Positions 45,517 through 55,049 are shown, numbered from the stretch's first letter. The stretch is 64,000 nt of DNA from Nitrobium sp046350935 (GCA_046350935.1 JAXLZK010000003.1:62001-126000); one strand, 5' to 3'. Numbers and translations are program-made. The notes: generated by a model from the sequence alone, not told the origin.

Positions 45517-45732
45517 ATGAAAATCAAGTATTTCTCCGATACGGATACTGCCTTGGTCGAATTTTCCGATAATGAGGTTGCTGAGACAAAGGAAATAAAT
45601 GAAAATGTTTACATTGATTTGGATGTCTCAGGGAATCTAGTGTCGATGACCATAGAGCATGCCCGACAAAAGGCGAGTCTCCCGTATCTGTCTTTCGAAC
45701 AGATAGGGGAGAAAACCTGTAAACCCCTTTAA
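45517..45732 (+). CDS. DUF2283 domain protein
   Basis: This 71-residue protein matches the DUF2283 pattern: KIKYFSDTDTALVEFSD, a KEINENVYIDLDVSGNLVSMTIEHA core and a short tail. DUF2283 genes are often mobile and paired with DUF4258 or toxin-like partners; no partner is seen here. The AT-rich composition matches the preceding gene. Function unknown. Confidence 0.8.
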   Translation: MKIKYFSDTDTALVEFSDNEVAETKEINENVYIDLDVSGNLVSMTIEHARQKASLPYLSFEQIGEKTCKPL

Positions 45733-45787
45733 CGGGCAGAATGAAACGTCGCAATAGAGAGTATCTAGATCAAGATCAAGAGCTCCT

Positions 45788-46348
45788 TTATAAATCAGCA
45801 TCTTTTCCCCCCTCCTCTTCTCTTTGGCCTGCTGAGAGGACCTGCAGCAGGTTCCGGGCAAGATAGAAATAGCGCTGGAATCTCTCGTCGATGTAGTCGC
45901 GATAGGTGTTCTTGTGCGGGATGAAAAGTCCCTTCTCATACATCAGGGTAACCTCCGCGAAGATGCCGTCCTTCAGGTATACCCGGTGGGAGAAGTCCTT
46001 CGTGGAGGCGAGGACGAGCTTTGCAGGGGTGAGATAGCCGGGATCGAGGTTGACGGTCCTCTTTCCCTCGAAGGTGAACTTCTGCTCTATCCTGTTGGTG
46101 AGGAGCTTTATCGGAGCGAGGGCGTCCTGCTCGATCAGTTCTTTGAAAAAGACGAATCTCCGGTACAGGGGCTCCCCCATCTCGTTCCGGTAATAAGGGG
46201 AATAATCCCATGGGAGGGGAGGGGTCTCCATGACCGCCTCACCGAAGCAGGCATCGAGGTCGCGGAGCGCCTCGTCATAGCGGCTCTCCTGCACGTAGAG
46301 AATACCGGCAACGAGGAGTGCCCTGGAGCGGAGCAAAGGGGTACCCAC
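45788..46348 (-). CDS. DUF4416 family protein
   Basis: This 186-residue protein follows the DUF4416 pattern: ALLVAGILYVQESRYDEALRDL, DYSPYYRNEMGEPLYRRFVFF, IKLLTNRIEQKF, TVNLDPGYLTPAKLVLASTKD, HRVYLKDGIFAEVTLMYEKG and NTYRDYIDERF. The family is of unknown function and frequent in Desulfobacterota and Nitrospirota. I chose GTG 46348 because the homology begins there. The AUG further upstream overlaps the tlpA-like gene. Confidence 0.8.
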   Translation of the reverse strand: MGTPLLRSRALLVAGILYVQESRYDEALRDLDACFGEAVMETPPLPWDYSPYYRNEMGEPLYRRFVFFKELIEQDALAPIKLLTNRIEQKFTFEGKRTVNLDPGYLTPAKLVLASTKDFSHRVYLKDGIFAEVTLMYEKGLFIPHKNTYRDYIDERFQRYFYLARNLLQVLSAGQREEEGGKDADL

Positions 46349-46365
46349 AGTGCTCTTTCCGGCCG

Positions 46366-46908
46366 CTACTGCGGTTCGGAGACCAGCGAGGCGAGGGTTG
46401 CCCGTACCTGCGGGGCATCCCACTGCAGGGGGCCCACGATTTTCTGTTTCAGGATGCCTTTTTTATCGATAACAAAGCTTTCGGGAACGCCGGTAAGCCC
46501 GTACACTTTCCAGAGATTCATCGTATCCACCAGGACGGGAAAGGAGAGGTTGTTCGCCTTCATGTAGGCCAGGGCCCTGGCGGGCTCATCGTTATACAGG
46601 ACGGAAACGAAGACCAGTTTATCATTCCCCTTTTCGGCGTTGAGCAGGTTCTGCAGGGAGGGGTTTTCCTCTTTGCAGGAGTCGCACCAGGACGCCCAGA
46701 AGGTGACGAGGACCACCTTGCCCCTGAGCTCGGAGAGTTTCCAGGTCTTCCCCCCGGTGTCCCGGAGAGTGAAGTCGGGGGCTTCGAGCCCTGTTACCGC
46801 CTTTTGCGGCGCCTGCTCTCCGGAGTGCTCTCCTGAACGGGAAAGGAAAAGGATGAATGCGATTCCGATTGCGAATACGAGCAGCAGGATAGTTCCTTTG
46901 TTCTTCAT
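46366..46908 (-). CDS. TlpA/ResA-like thiol-disulfide oxidoreductase
   Basis: This is a 180-residue membrane-anchored thioredoxin: N-terminal helix (ILLLVFAIGIAFILFL), then APDFTLRDTGGKTWKLSELRGK and the active site WASWCDSCKEE, with the cis-Pro loop GVPESFVIDKKG. It probably reduces apocytochrome or other exported thiols, which fits the multiheme cytochromes in this genome. AAAAGGGGG precedes the ATG at 46908. Confidence 0.88.
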   Translation of the reverse strand: MKNKGTILLLVFAIGIAFILFLSRSGEHSGEQAPQKAVTGLEAPDFTLRDTGGKTWKLSELRGKVVLVTFWASWCDSCKEENPSLQNLLNAEKGNDKLVFVSVLYNDEPARALAYMKANNLSFPVLVDTMNLWKVYGLTGVPESFVIDKKGILKQKIVGPLQWDAPQVRATLASLVSEPQ

Positions 46909-46928
46909 CAAGACCCCCTTTTCACAAG

Positions 46929-46967
46929 GAAGTCCCGCAGAAATCACAGGGATTCCTGCGGGACTTC
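46929..46967 (-). promoter_or_regulatory. Strong hairpin between clpC and the tlpA-like gene
   Basis: Perfect 12-bp arms GAAGTCCCGCAG (46929-46940) and CTGCGGGACTTC (46956-46967) extend inward with four further pairs after one mismatch. No U-run follows on the minus strand, so it may act as an attenuator, an RNA-stability element or a factor-assisted terminator. Confidence 0.6.
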
Positions 46968-46994
46968 GCTATGGAACGCCTCGCGTATTTTTTA

Positions 46995-49445
46995 TCAATT
47001 AACGGAAACCAGGACCGACTCCTCCGCCTCGGAGAAGAGGATCTTCTCACCCTCAAGGGTCACTTTCACCACCGCGGTGTTCTTGAAGTTTCCCTTGATC
47101 AGCTCTTCCGAGAGGGGATCTTCAATCTCACGGTAGATGGCCCGCCGCATGGGGCGCGCCCCGTACGTAGGCTGGTAGTACTTGTTGAGGAGCCATTCCT
47201 TCACCTCGGGGGCCACATCGATGGTCAATGCATGCTCCGTCAGTTTCTTGTTCGTCTCGACCAGCAGGAGGTCGATGATGGACAGCAGCTGCTCCTTTTC
47301 CAGCGGATGGAAGACCACGATTTCATCGACACGGTTGAGGAATTCGGGGTTGAAGGTCTTCTTCAGCTCGGAAAGGACGTTGTCCTTTATTTTCGAGTAG
47401 ACGTCATCCGAAGCCGAGCGCTGGAACCCGAGGGGGGTTGCCTTCTCGATAATCCTCGCCCCGAGGTTCGAGGTCATGATGAGGATGGTGTTCCTGAAAT
47501 CCACCTTCCGGCCGTAGCTGTCGGTGAGCACGCCCTCGTCCAGGATCTGGAGGAGGGTGTTGAACACGTCATGGTGCGCCTTTTCGATCTCGTCGAAGAG
47601 GATGACGGAATAGGGCCTCTTTCTCACTTTCTCGGTAAGCTGGCCTCCCTCTTCGTATCCCACGTAGCCGGGAGGCGCCCCGGTCAGGCGCGATACGTTG
47701 AAGCGCTCCATGTACTCAGACATATCGACCTTGATCAGGGCGCTTTCGTCGTTGAACATGAATTCCGCCAGTGCCTTTGCGAGCTCGGTTTTCCCGACGC
47801 CGGTGGGACCGAGGAAGAAGAAGGAGCCGATGGGACGGTTCTTGCTCTTCAGTCCTGCCCGCGACCTCCTGATCGCCTTGGCCATCGCCCTGATGCCTTC
47901 GTCCTGCCCGATGATCCGCTGGTGGAGGATCTCCTCCATCTTGAGCAGCTTCTCTGACTCGGTCTCCTCCATCTTGTAGAGGGGGATGCCGGTCATCTTC
48001 GAGATCGTGTAGGTGACATCCTCCTCGCCGACGACGGGGACCTCCTTGTTCAGCGAGTCTCTCCACTTCTTGTACTGGACCTCGTAGGTCTTCTTCAGCT
48101 TGTCTTCCTGCGTCCGGATGTTCTGCGCTTTCTCTATGTCGTGCAGCCTCACGTAGAGGCTTTTTTCCTTGGAAAGCTGGATCAGCTCCGTCTCCATGTC
48201 CCTCAGCTCCTGGGGCATGGTCGATCTCTTGAGCTTGATCCGCGAGCCGGTTTCGTCGATGACGTCGATCGCCTTGTCGGGAAGGAACCTGTCGGTGACG
48301 TACCGGTCGGAGAGCTTGACGGAGGCGATCACGGCTTCGTCGTTTATCTTCACCTTGTGGTGGTTCTCATACCGCGGCCTGATCCCCTTCAGGATCTCGA
48401 TGGCGGTCTCCACCGTGGGCGGCTGTATATAAATGGCCTGGAATCTCCTTTCGAGCGCTCCGTCCTTTTCGATGTATTTCCGGTACTCGTCGGGAGTGGT
48501 CGCCCCGATGCACTGCAGCTCGCCGCGCGAGAGGGCGGGCTTCAGCATGTTGGACGCATCCACGGAGCCTTCCGCAGCCCCCGCACCGATGAGCGTATGG
48601 AATTCGTCGATGAAAAGGATGACGTTCTCGGACTGGAGGATCTCCCGCATGACCGCCTTCAGCCGCTCCTCGAACTGCCCCCTGTACTTCGTGCCCGCGA
48701 TGAGGGCGCCGAGGTCGAGGGAGATGATCCTCTTGCCGATGAGCGTATCGGGGACGTCTCCCGCCACGATCTTCTGCGCAAGGCCTTCCACGATGGCGGT
48801 CTTGCCGACGCCGGGCTCGCCGATAATGGCGGGGTTGTTCTTTATTCTCCTCCCGAGGATCTGGAGCACCCTCTCGATCTCGTCCTCTCTGCCGATGACC
48901 GGGTCGAGCTTTCCCTCGACCGCGAGCAGGGTGAGGTCCCTGCCGAATTCGTCCAGCGCGGGAGTATTCGTCTTTCTCCGCTCCTTCTGGTGAGACTGCT
49001 GGAACTGCGGCTTGATGGCGAGATTGATGGTCAACTGCCGCGCGGCGAGGAGGTTGGCGCCGAGGTTCCGGATGATCTTGCCGGCGATGCCTTCGTCCTC
49101 GCGGATGAGGCCGAGGAGCAGATGCTCGCTCCCGATGTAGTTATGGCCCAGAAGGCGGGCCTCCTCGATCGCGAGCTCGAGCACTTTCTTGGCCCGGGGC
49201 GTGAACGGGATATCCCCGAACGTCAGGAGATTGCCGCCCACAGGAAGGTTCTTCTCGATCTCGAACTTCACCTCGTCTATATTCAATCCCATCTTCTTAA
49301 GGATGGTAATGGGGACGCCGTCTTCTTCCCGCAGCATCGCTAAAAGGAGATGCTCGGTGCCGAGGTAGTCGTTGCTCCTCCTCTCGGCTTCTTCTTTTGC
49401 ATATATGATAATCTTTCTTCCTCTTTCCGTGAATTTTTCGAACAT
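46995..49445 (-). CDS. clpC: ATP-dependent Clp protease ATPase subunit ClpC
   Basis: This is an 816-residue AAA+ unfoldase with two Clp_N repeats (GTEHLLLAMLREEDG, GSEHLLLGLIREDEG), AAA-1 (GEPGVGKTAIVEGLA, DEFHTLIGAG), a UVR-like middle segment (LHDIEKAQNIRTQEDKL) and AAA-2 (GPTGVGKTELAKALAEF, DEIEKAHHDVFN), ending with the ClpB-type C domain. The UVR-like segment and architecture point to ClpC rather than ClpA or ClpB. The ATG at 49445 fits the AGAGG site; GTG 49454 has none. Confidence 0.94.
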   Translation of the reverse strand: MFEKFTERGRKIIIYAKEEAERRSNDYLGTEHLLLAMLREEDGVPITILKKMGLNIDEVKFEIEKNLPVGGNLLTFGDIPFTPRAKKVLELAIEEARLLGHNYIGSEHLLLGLIREDEGIAGKIIRNLGANLLAARQLTINLAIKPQFQQSHQKERRKTNTPALDEFGRDLTLLAVEGKLDPVIGREDEIERVLQILGRRIKNNPAIIGEPGVGKTAIVEGLAQKIVAGDVPDTLIGKRIISLDLGALIAGTKYRGQFEERLKAVMREILQSENVILFIDEFHTLIGAGAAEGSVDASNMLKPALSRGELQCIGATTPDEYRKYIEKDGALERRFQAIYIQPPTVETAIEILKGIRPRYENHHKVKINDEAVIASVKLSDRYVTDRFLPDKAIDVIDETGSRIKLKRSTMPQELRDMETELIQLSKEKSLYVRLHDIEKAQNIRTQEDKLKKTYEVQYKKWRDSLNKEVPVVGEEDVTYTISKMTGIPLYKMEETESEKLLKMEEILHQRIIGQDEGIRAMAKAIRRSRAGLKSKNRPIGSFFFLGPTGVGKTELAKALAEFMFNDESALIKVDMSEYMERFNVSRLTGAPPGYVGYEEGGQLTEKVRKRPYSVILFDEIEKAHHDVFNTLLQILDEGVLTDSYGRKVDFRNTILIMTSNLGARIIEKATPLGFQRSASDDVYSKIKDNVLSELKKTFNPEFLNRVDEIVVFHPLEKEQLLSIIDLLLVETNKKLTEHALTIDVAPEVKEWLLNKYYQPTYGARPMRRAIYREIEDPLSEELIKGNFKNTAVVKVTLEGEKILFSEAEESVLVSVN

Positions 49446-49477
49446 CTTTTTCACCTCTAGAATGGTATTCTACAAAA

Positions 49478-49507
49478 ATTTTACTTGTTTTCAGAGGGTA
49501 TTGTCAA
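49478..49507 (-). promoter_or_regulatory. Sigma70-like promoter of clpC
   Basis: On the minus strand TTGACA (49507-49502) is followed after 18 bp by TAAAAT (49483-49478), giving a leader of about 25 bases to the clpC start. Confidence 0.7.
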
Positions 49508-49549
49508 CGAACTGCCCGGTTTGCCTTGTTTTAAAAACCTTTATCCATT

Positions 49550-51652
49550 ATGCTATCCGGTATGTACGCCGATGTGGTTTTCCCTTTGAAACTTCCGCCG
49601 CTCACCTACAAAGTGCCTCCCGGGATGCCCCCGGACCTGAAGGGCAGGATCGTGCAGGCGCCCCTCAGGGGGAGAGCTGCGTACGGCCTCGTTGTCGGGG
49701 TGTACGGGGAGGAAGAGAATACCGTGAGGAGGGAGCTGAAAGAGCTGCGGAACGTGCACCGCGTCTTTGCGAACGAACAGGCCGTCCAGTTTCTGAAATG
49801 GCTTTCTTCCTATTATATCACACCGATAGGGCTTGCGCTGAAGAGCAGCTTTTTCGAGGAGGCGCTCGCGGGGAGAGAGCTGGCGGGGAAGCGCAGGGGG
49901 AAAAAGGGCGGAGGAGCGGGAGATGCGCACCTCCCTGCACCTCCCGCTGCCTCGCCGCACCCTCCCACTGGAGAGGCGTGGCGGTCCGAACTCCCTGATT
50001 TCGGAAGCGCGGCGGACGCGGTGCGGAAGACCCTGGAACTGGGGGGCTACCGCTCCTTTCTCCTGCCCGCACCTTCGGCGGCGTGCGAGCATCTCTTCCT
50101 GCTCGATCTCCTCAGGAGAGGAGGGGACGCTCTCCGGGGGGTCCTCGTCCTGGTGCCGGAAATCGGCCGGATTCCCTTTCTCGAATCCCTGCTGAAGCCC
50201 TTTCTGGGCGAACGCCTCTGCGTACTGCACAGCAAGCTCAGCAAGGGGAAGAGGGTGGAGACGATCGACAGGATTCTTTCGGACCGGGCGGACGTGGTGC
50301 TGGGGACGAGGTCTGCGGTGCTCGCACCCCTGGGAGGCCTTTCACTCCTCGCGGTCCTGGGAGAGCATAGTCCTTCGTATAAGGGCGAGGAGCGCCTCAG
50401 ATACAACGGCAGGGATGTGGCGGTGATGCGGGGGTTTCTCGGGAGCTCCTGCGTGCTCCTCTCATCCCCCTGCCCCTCCATCGAGTCCGTCTATAATGCC
50501 CGGATCGGCAAATATACCCTGCTGCACGGGGGAGAGCGTGCGGAGAGCGGAAAAGAGGGGGGCAGGGCGCGGGGGAGAATAGGGCCGGTGAGCGGAGGAG
50601 AACGCCCGACGATAAAGGTGGTCGACATGAAAGCGGAAAGGAAAACCTCCTCCTCTCTTGCCGCCGAACTGATCAAAAAGGCGCGGGACCTTGTCGCCGG
50701 AGGGGAGCGGCTCCTCTTTCTGGTGAACAGGAAGGGATATTCACTGATACGCTGCAGCGAGTGCGGAGGCGTTCTGCACTGCGCGAAATGCCCTGTCTCC
50801 CTTGTTTTCCGGAAGGGAACGGGGACCGTGCAGTGCCGTTTCTGCGGGGACGCCGGGTCCGTGCCGGATGTCTGCCCCACATGCGGCGGGGCGGGGCTGA
50901 CGCCGTTCGGCGCGGGCACGGAGAGGATACGTGAAGAGCTCGAAACCCTGCTCTCCGTGAGCGCGCTGGTGCTGGAGGGAAAGCAGGAGGCAAAGAGGGG
51001 CGCGCACAGGAAGGGACGGGTGAAAGCCGCGCCTGTCTCTCCTGAGGCCCTGGCCCTCGATATCGATACCATGCCTCTCATCGTCGGGACCGCCTATGCG
51101 AAGCGTCTCGGACATTCCTGCGCTCGGGAGGCGGCTTTCGGCGCAGCGGCGCTTCTCGACATGGACCTGATCCTCTCGCAGCCGGACTTCAGGGCGTACG
51201 AAAGGGCCTTTCAGGAGGTCATGCAGGTTGCGCGGATGGTGAAGCCCGGGGGCGTCGTGTATCTGCAGTCCTCTGCGCCGAAGTCCAAGGTCATGCGGCT
51301 GATAAGGAGCTGCGATTTCGACGGCTTTTACGATTTTGAGCTGGCGCAGCGGCAGGCCCTCGGATATCCCCCCTTCGCGAGGATGATTCTGATCACTGTC
51401 GCAGCTGAAGAGGGCCGGGAGGCGGAGACCCTGCTGGGGGAGATGTCCGCCGCGGGCAGTGCAAAGGGAATCGAGGTGTTGGGTCCGGCAGAGGTCCCCT
51501 GCCCTTCGAAAGCCCGGGGGCGCTGCTTTCATCTCCTCCTGAAGGGAAAGGAGAGAAAGGCGCTGCACGAGGCGGCGGAGGAAATGGCGCAGAGGGGTGA
51601 AGGGGTCAGGGGCGTGCGGGTCAGCATCGATGTCGATCCGCTGAAAGTATGA
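49550..51652 (+). CDS. priA: PriA-like primosomal protein lacking Walker A and DEAH motifs
   Basis: This 700-residue protein aligns with PriA along its length: N-terminal MYADVVFPLKLPPLTYKVP, helicase-like halves, all eight zinc cysteines (CSECG, CAKCP, CRFCG, CPTCG), GAGTERIREELE and the C-terminal RQALGYPPFARMILI. The Walker A loop expected in the first motor domain reads LLPAPSAACEHLFLL, and the usual DEEH reads LGEH (VLGEHSPSYKGEERLRYNGRDVAV). The frame is intact. It therefore looks helicase-dead, perhaps keeping only the DNA/primosome-binding role. The start is uncertain (ATG 49550 or 49562). Confidence 0.85.
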   Translation: MLSGMYADVVFPLKLPPLTYKVPPGMPPDLKGRIVQAPLRGRAAYGLVVGVYGEEENTVRRELKELRNVHRVFANEQAVQFLKWLSSYYITPIGLALKSSFFEEALAGRELAGKRRGKKGGGAGDAHLPAPPAASPHPPTGEAWRSELPDFGSAADAVRKTLELGGYRSFLLPAPSAACEHLFLLDLLRRGGDALRGVLVLVPEIGRIPFLESLLKPFLGERLCVLHSKLSKGKRVETIDRILSDRADVVLGTRSAVLAPLGGLSLLAVLGEHSPSYKGEERLRYNGRDVAVMRGFLGSSCVLLSSPCPSIESVYNARIGKYTLLHGGERAESGKEGGRARGRIGPVSGGERPTIKVVDMKAERKTSSSLAAELIKKARDLVAGGERLLFLVNRKGYSLIRCSECGGVLHCAKCPVSLVFRKGTGTVQCRFCGDAGSVPDVCPTCGGAGLTPFGAGTERIREELETLLSVSALVLEGKQEAKRGAHRKGRVKAAPVSPEALALDIDTMPLIVGTAYAKRLGHSCAREAAFGAAALLDMDLILSQPDFRAYERAFQEVMQVARMVKPGGVVYLQSSAPKSKVMRLIRSCDFDGFYDFELAQRQALGYPPFARMILITVAAEEGREAETLLGEMSAAGSAKGIEVLGPAEVPCPSKARGRCFHLLLKGKERKALHEAAEEMAQRGEGVRGVRVSIDVDPLKV

Positions 51653-51807
51653 GGCAGGCAGGGTATCCGTTTCTGTTTGCGCGCCCCCTGTTCCCCGGCG
51701 CAGCGGGAAAATTCCTTTGTAAAAGAGTATAATCCTCTTGTATCGCTTCATCTGCATCGTTTTGAGCTTTAAGGCTTTGAAGGAGAATCGCTTTTCAGGG
51801 GTTGCCT

Positions 51808-54036
51808 ATGGACAGGACCGACAAGAGAAAAGGGCTGGAGATCATGGCTGAGTTTGCGGAGATGTGCAGACAGATCGAATCCGTCGAACGGTTCGAAGGC
51901 GCGCTGTTGTCCCTTGCCGGGAAAGAGACCGGGGATGAGAATAACGCGGAAGAACGCGCGCTCCACGACTTCTGTTCCGCAACGGAATGTACGGTGGTAA
52001 ACAGGGCGGGAGAGATTGTCGTCATGAGCGAAAGTCTGATGACCCTCTTCAGGGCGGCTCCGGGAATGCGGTACGAAGCGGTATGGGAAAAGGCTTTTGA
52101 AAAGAGGGCCCTGGATGCGGAGGCCCCCCTCCGGGAGATCGGCGCTCTGCTGAACGGAGAGAAGAGGAGGGTCATCGCAGGGTATCCCTACGCCGCACCG
52201 GGGGCTGCGCCTTCAAGGACCGTCTGCTGGTTTCTTCTCTACTCCATTCCCCTGCGGGCAGTCCCGGGAGGGGCGATCGTCCTCCACATCGACATTACGG
52301 ACTGGAAGAGCGACGAAGAGGACGCCCGGAAAAACGGGGAATGCTACTGCTCCATCGTCGAGAACCAGAACGAGCTCATCTGCCGCTTCCTCCCCGACGG
52401 CACCCTGACCTACGTGAACGACTCTTTCAGTGCGTACTTCAAAAAGGCGAAAGAGGAGCTTGTGGGGAAACCCTTCCTTCCTTTCGCTCCCGAAGAAGAC
52501 CTCCGGAACATTGAATATCACCTCTCCCAGCTCGGGAAGGTCACTCCCTCCATGCAGTACGAGCATCGCTTTCTTATTCCCGGCAAAGGGGATATCGAGG
52601 TGCGGTGGCTGCGCTGGAGCGCCAAGGTCCTCTACGATGCCGCCGGAGAGACGGCCGAAATCCAGGCGGTGGGCTGGGACATTACCGACAATAAGCTCCT
52701 CGAAGAGAGGCTCCTGGAGAACGAATACCAGCTCAATCACCTTGCCCACCACGATCCTCTCACCGGGCTGCCCAACAGGATGTATTTTACGAACAGGCTC
52801 CAACAGGAGGTGGTGCGCTGCAGGCGCTACAGCCACGCCATGGCGGTGCTCTTCCTCGATCTGGATAATTTCAAAAAGATAAACGACTCGCTGGGGCACG
52901 ATGTCGGCGACCTCCTCCTGAAGGAGGCTGCGGAAAGGATACGGAGCTGTCTGCGCGCCAGCGACGTCGTCTCCCGCCTCGGCGGGGACGAATTCACCAT
53001 TATCCTGCCTGAACTCGAAAAGAACGGGGGGGCCGCCGTGGTGGCGCAGAAAATCATCGGGCAGGTTTCCCGGCCTTTCCTTATCGGTCAGTACGATCTC
53101 TATATCACCGTGAGCATCGGGATCGCCCTGTACCGCCTCGACGGCGAAGACGGGGACTCCCTGGTCAAGAACGCCGATACCGCCATGTACCACGCGAAGT
53201 CCCTGGACAAGAACAACTATCAGTTCTACAACGCCCGCATGAACACCGTGACGGTGGAGCGCCTTGCCCTCGAGAGCGAACTGAGGAAGGCGCTGGAAAA
53301 CAACGAGTTCGTTCTTTACTATCAGCCGCAGATCTGTATCAAGTCGGGGCAGATCATCGGGGTCGAGGCGCTGATCCGCTGGCAGCATCCTGTACGGGGT
53401 ATGGTGCCTCCCATGCGGTTCATCCCGGTGGCCGAGGAGACCGGGCTGATCATCCCCATCAGCGAATGGGTCATCCGGACCGCCTGCGCGCAGAACAGAG
53501 AGTGGCAGAAAAAGGGGTTCCCCTCGCTCACCATGGCCGTCAACATCTCGATGAAGCATTTCAAACAGTCCAACCTGCTGGACCTTATCGACGGGACCCT
53601 GCGCGAGACGAAGCTGGATGCGGTATGTCTGGAGCTGGAGCTGACGGAGAGCATCGTCATGCACAATATCGAGGCCGTCATCGGCATCCTCCGGAAGTTC
53701 AGGGAGAGGGGCGTCCATGTCTCGATCGACGATTTCGGCACAGGGTATTCCTCCCTGAACTACCTGAAGCGGCTCCCCATCAACAAGCTGAAGGTGGATC
53801 AGACCTTCGTGCGCAATATCACCGCGGACTGCAACGATGCGATGATCGTGAAGACGGTGATCGAAATGGCCCACAACCTCGGGCTGAAGGTGATCGCGGA
53901 AGGGGTCGAAACACTTGAGCAGGTGGACTTTCTCCGCTCCCTCGCCTGTGACGAGCTCCAGGGGTATTTCTTCAGCAAGCCGCTGCCTGCCGAGGAGTGC
54001 GTAAAGCTTCTGGAGGTTCTGCGGTTCATCTCCTGA
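51808..54036 (+). CDS. PAS-GGDEF-EAL c-di-GMP signalling protein
   Basis: This 742-residue soluble protein has two PAS-like regions (about residues 50-170 and 185-300), an intact GGDEF domain (LDLDNFKKINDSLGHDVGD, SRLGGDEFTIILPEL) and an EAL domain with GVEALIRWQHP, NISMKHFKQ, LELTESIVM, DDFGTGYSSLNYLK and AEGVETLEQ. Both cyclase and phosphodiesterase residues appear conserved, so the net activity cannot be predicted. There is no membrane helix. AGGGG lies 6 bp before the ATG. Confidence 0.92.
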   Translation: MDRTDKRKGLEIMAEFAEMCRQIESVERFEGALLSLAGKETGDENNAEERALHDFCSATECTVVNRAGEIVVMSESLMTLFRAAPGMRYEAVWEKAFEKRALDAEAPLREIGALLNGEKRRVIAGYPYAAPGAAPSRTVCWFLLYSIPLRAVPGGAIVLHIDITDWKSDEEDARKNGECYCSIVENQNELICRFLPDGTLTYVNDSFSAYFKKAKEELVGKPFLPFAPEEDLRNIEYHLSQLGKVTPSMQYEHRFLIPGKGDIEVRWLRWSAKVLYDAAGETAEIQAVGWDITDNKLLEERLLENEYQLNHLAHHDPLTGLPNRMYFTNRLQQEVVRCRRYSHAMAVLFLDLDNFKKINDSLGHDVGDLLLKEAAERIRSCLRASDVVSRLGGDEFTIILPELEKNGGAAVVAQKIIGQVSRPFLIGQYDLYITVSIGIALYRLDGEDGDSLVKNADTAMYHAKSLDKNNYQFYNARMNTVTVERLALESELRKALENNEFVLYYQPQICIKSGQIIGVEALIRWQHPVRGMVPPMRFIPVAEETGLIIPISEWVIRTACAQNREWQKKGFPSLTMAVNISMKHFKQSNLLDLIDGTLRETKLDAVCLELELTESIVMHNIEAVIGILRKFRERGVHVSIDDFGTGYSSLNYLKRLPINKLKVDQTFVRNITADCNDAMIVKTVIEMAHNLGLKVIAEGVETLEQVDFLRSLACDELQGYFFSKPLPAEECVKLLEVLRFIS

Positions 54037-54251
54037 GAGGTCGCTTTTCTTCGGCATCTCCGCCGGAGGGCGTACCATATTTAAATTTATAAAACAACAA
54101 GATGCGTCCGAAGGATCTCCCTCTTTCCTGCAGCAGTTTCCGACGGCTTTCTCGGTGATTTCGATCACATAAAAGCCGCAGAGGCGGGAGGTAAACTAAG
54201 GCGCTTTTTTGAGGGGTCCGGCTTTTGTGAACAGGAGCAACCGTTGAGAGC

Positions 54252-55049
54252 ATGAGAAAAAGAGTTTTCCTGTCGTTCGCAGTTGTTATCCTCCTTCTTG
54301 CAGGGACCCCGGCTGCCCGGGGAGAAAGAGGCGGACAAGAGAGTCCGCAGCAGGTGCGCGTCCCCATTCTCCTCTATCACCGCTTCGGCCCCACCGTCGC
54401 CGACAGCATGACCGTACCCACCTCCGTCTTCGAATCCCATCTGAGATACCTTCGGGAGAACGGATACACTGTCATACCCCTCCGACACCTGGTGAACTAC
54501 TATCTCGGCAAGGGGCCGTCTCCGGCGCCGAAATCGGTGGTGATCGCGGCTGACGACGGGCACAGGACGGTCTATACCGACATGCTCCCGCTGGTCAGGA
54601 AATACCGCGTTCCCGTGACGCTCTTCCTGTATCCTTCCTGCATTTCGCACGCTTCGTATGCGATGACCTGGGACCAGATACGGGAGCTGAAAAAGACGGG
54701 GTTTTTCGACTTCCAGGGGCATACCTACTGGCACCCGAACTTCAAGCAGGATAAAAGAAAGATGTCTCCCGGCGAATACGAAAAATCGGTGGAGATGCAG
54801 TTGGGAAAGTCGAAGGAGAAACTCGAAAGGGAGCTGGGCGTTTCCGTCGATATGCTTGCATGGCCTTTCGGCATCTACGACGACCATCTTCTGGCAAAAG
54901 CGGCCGCTGCAGGCTATGCAGCCACCTTTACCATTGAGGCGCACCATGCAGGCGGCTCCGATAGGGCCATGAAACTGCCGCGCTATCTGTTGAGCAGCGC
55001 GGACAGGGGAAAGGCCTTCGAGAGGATACTGAAAGGCGGCGCCCGGTAG
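54252..55049 (+). CDS. Exported polysaccharide deacetylase (NodB homology)
   Basis: This 265-residue protein has a signal peptide (MRKRVFLSFAVVILLLAGTPAARG) and a NodB fold: VPILLYHRFG, SVVIAADDGHRTVYTDMLP (the usual TFDDG reads AADDG), VTLFLYPSCI, FQGHTYWHPNFKQ with the metal histidines, and LAWPFGIYDDHLL. It should remove acetyl groups from N-acetyl sugars of surface polysaccharide or peptidoglycan. The DUF4015 gene follows 60 bp downstream, suggesting a cell-surface glycan operon. Confidence 0.88.
   Translation: MRKRVFLSFAVVILLLAGTPAARGERGGQESPQQVRVPILLYHRFGPTVADSMTVPTSVFESHLRYLRENGYTVIPLRHLVNYYLGKGPSPAPKSVVIAADDGHRTVYTDMLPLVRKYRVPVTLFLYPSCISHASYAMTWDQIRELKKTGFFDFQGHTYWHPNFKQDKRKMSPGEYEKSVEMQLGKSKEKLERELGVSVDMLAWPFGIYDDHLLAKAAAAGYAATFTIEAHHAGGSDRAMKLPRYLLSSADRGKAFERILKGGAR

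Noticed and set aside
44733..45732. Defence island or toxin-antitoxin system
   Set aside because: Only DUF2283 and one unknown membrane protein are present; no toxin, nuclease, helicase or second partner could be identified.
52213..54168. Minus-strand open frame of 651 codons
   Set aside because: It lies entirely opposite the intact PAS-GGDEF-EAL gene, has no motif, and is explained by high-GC third positions.
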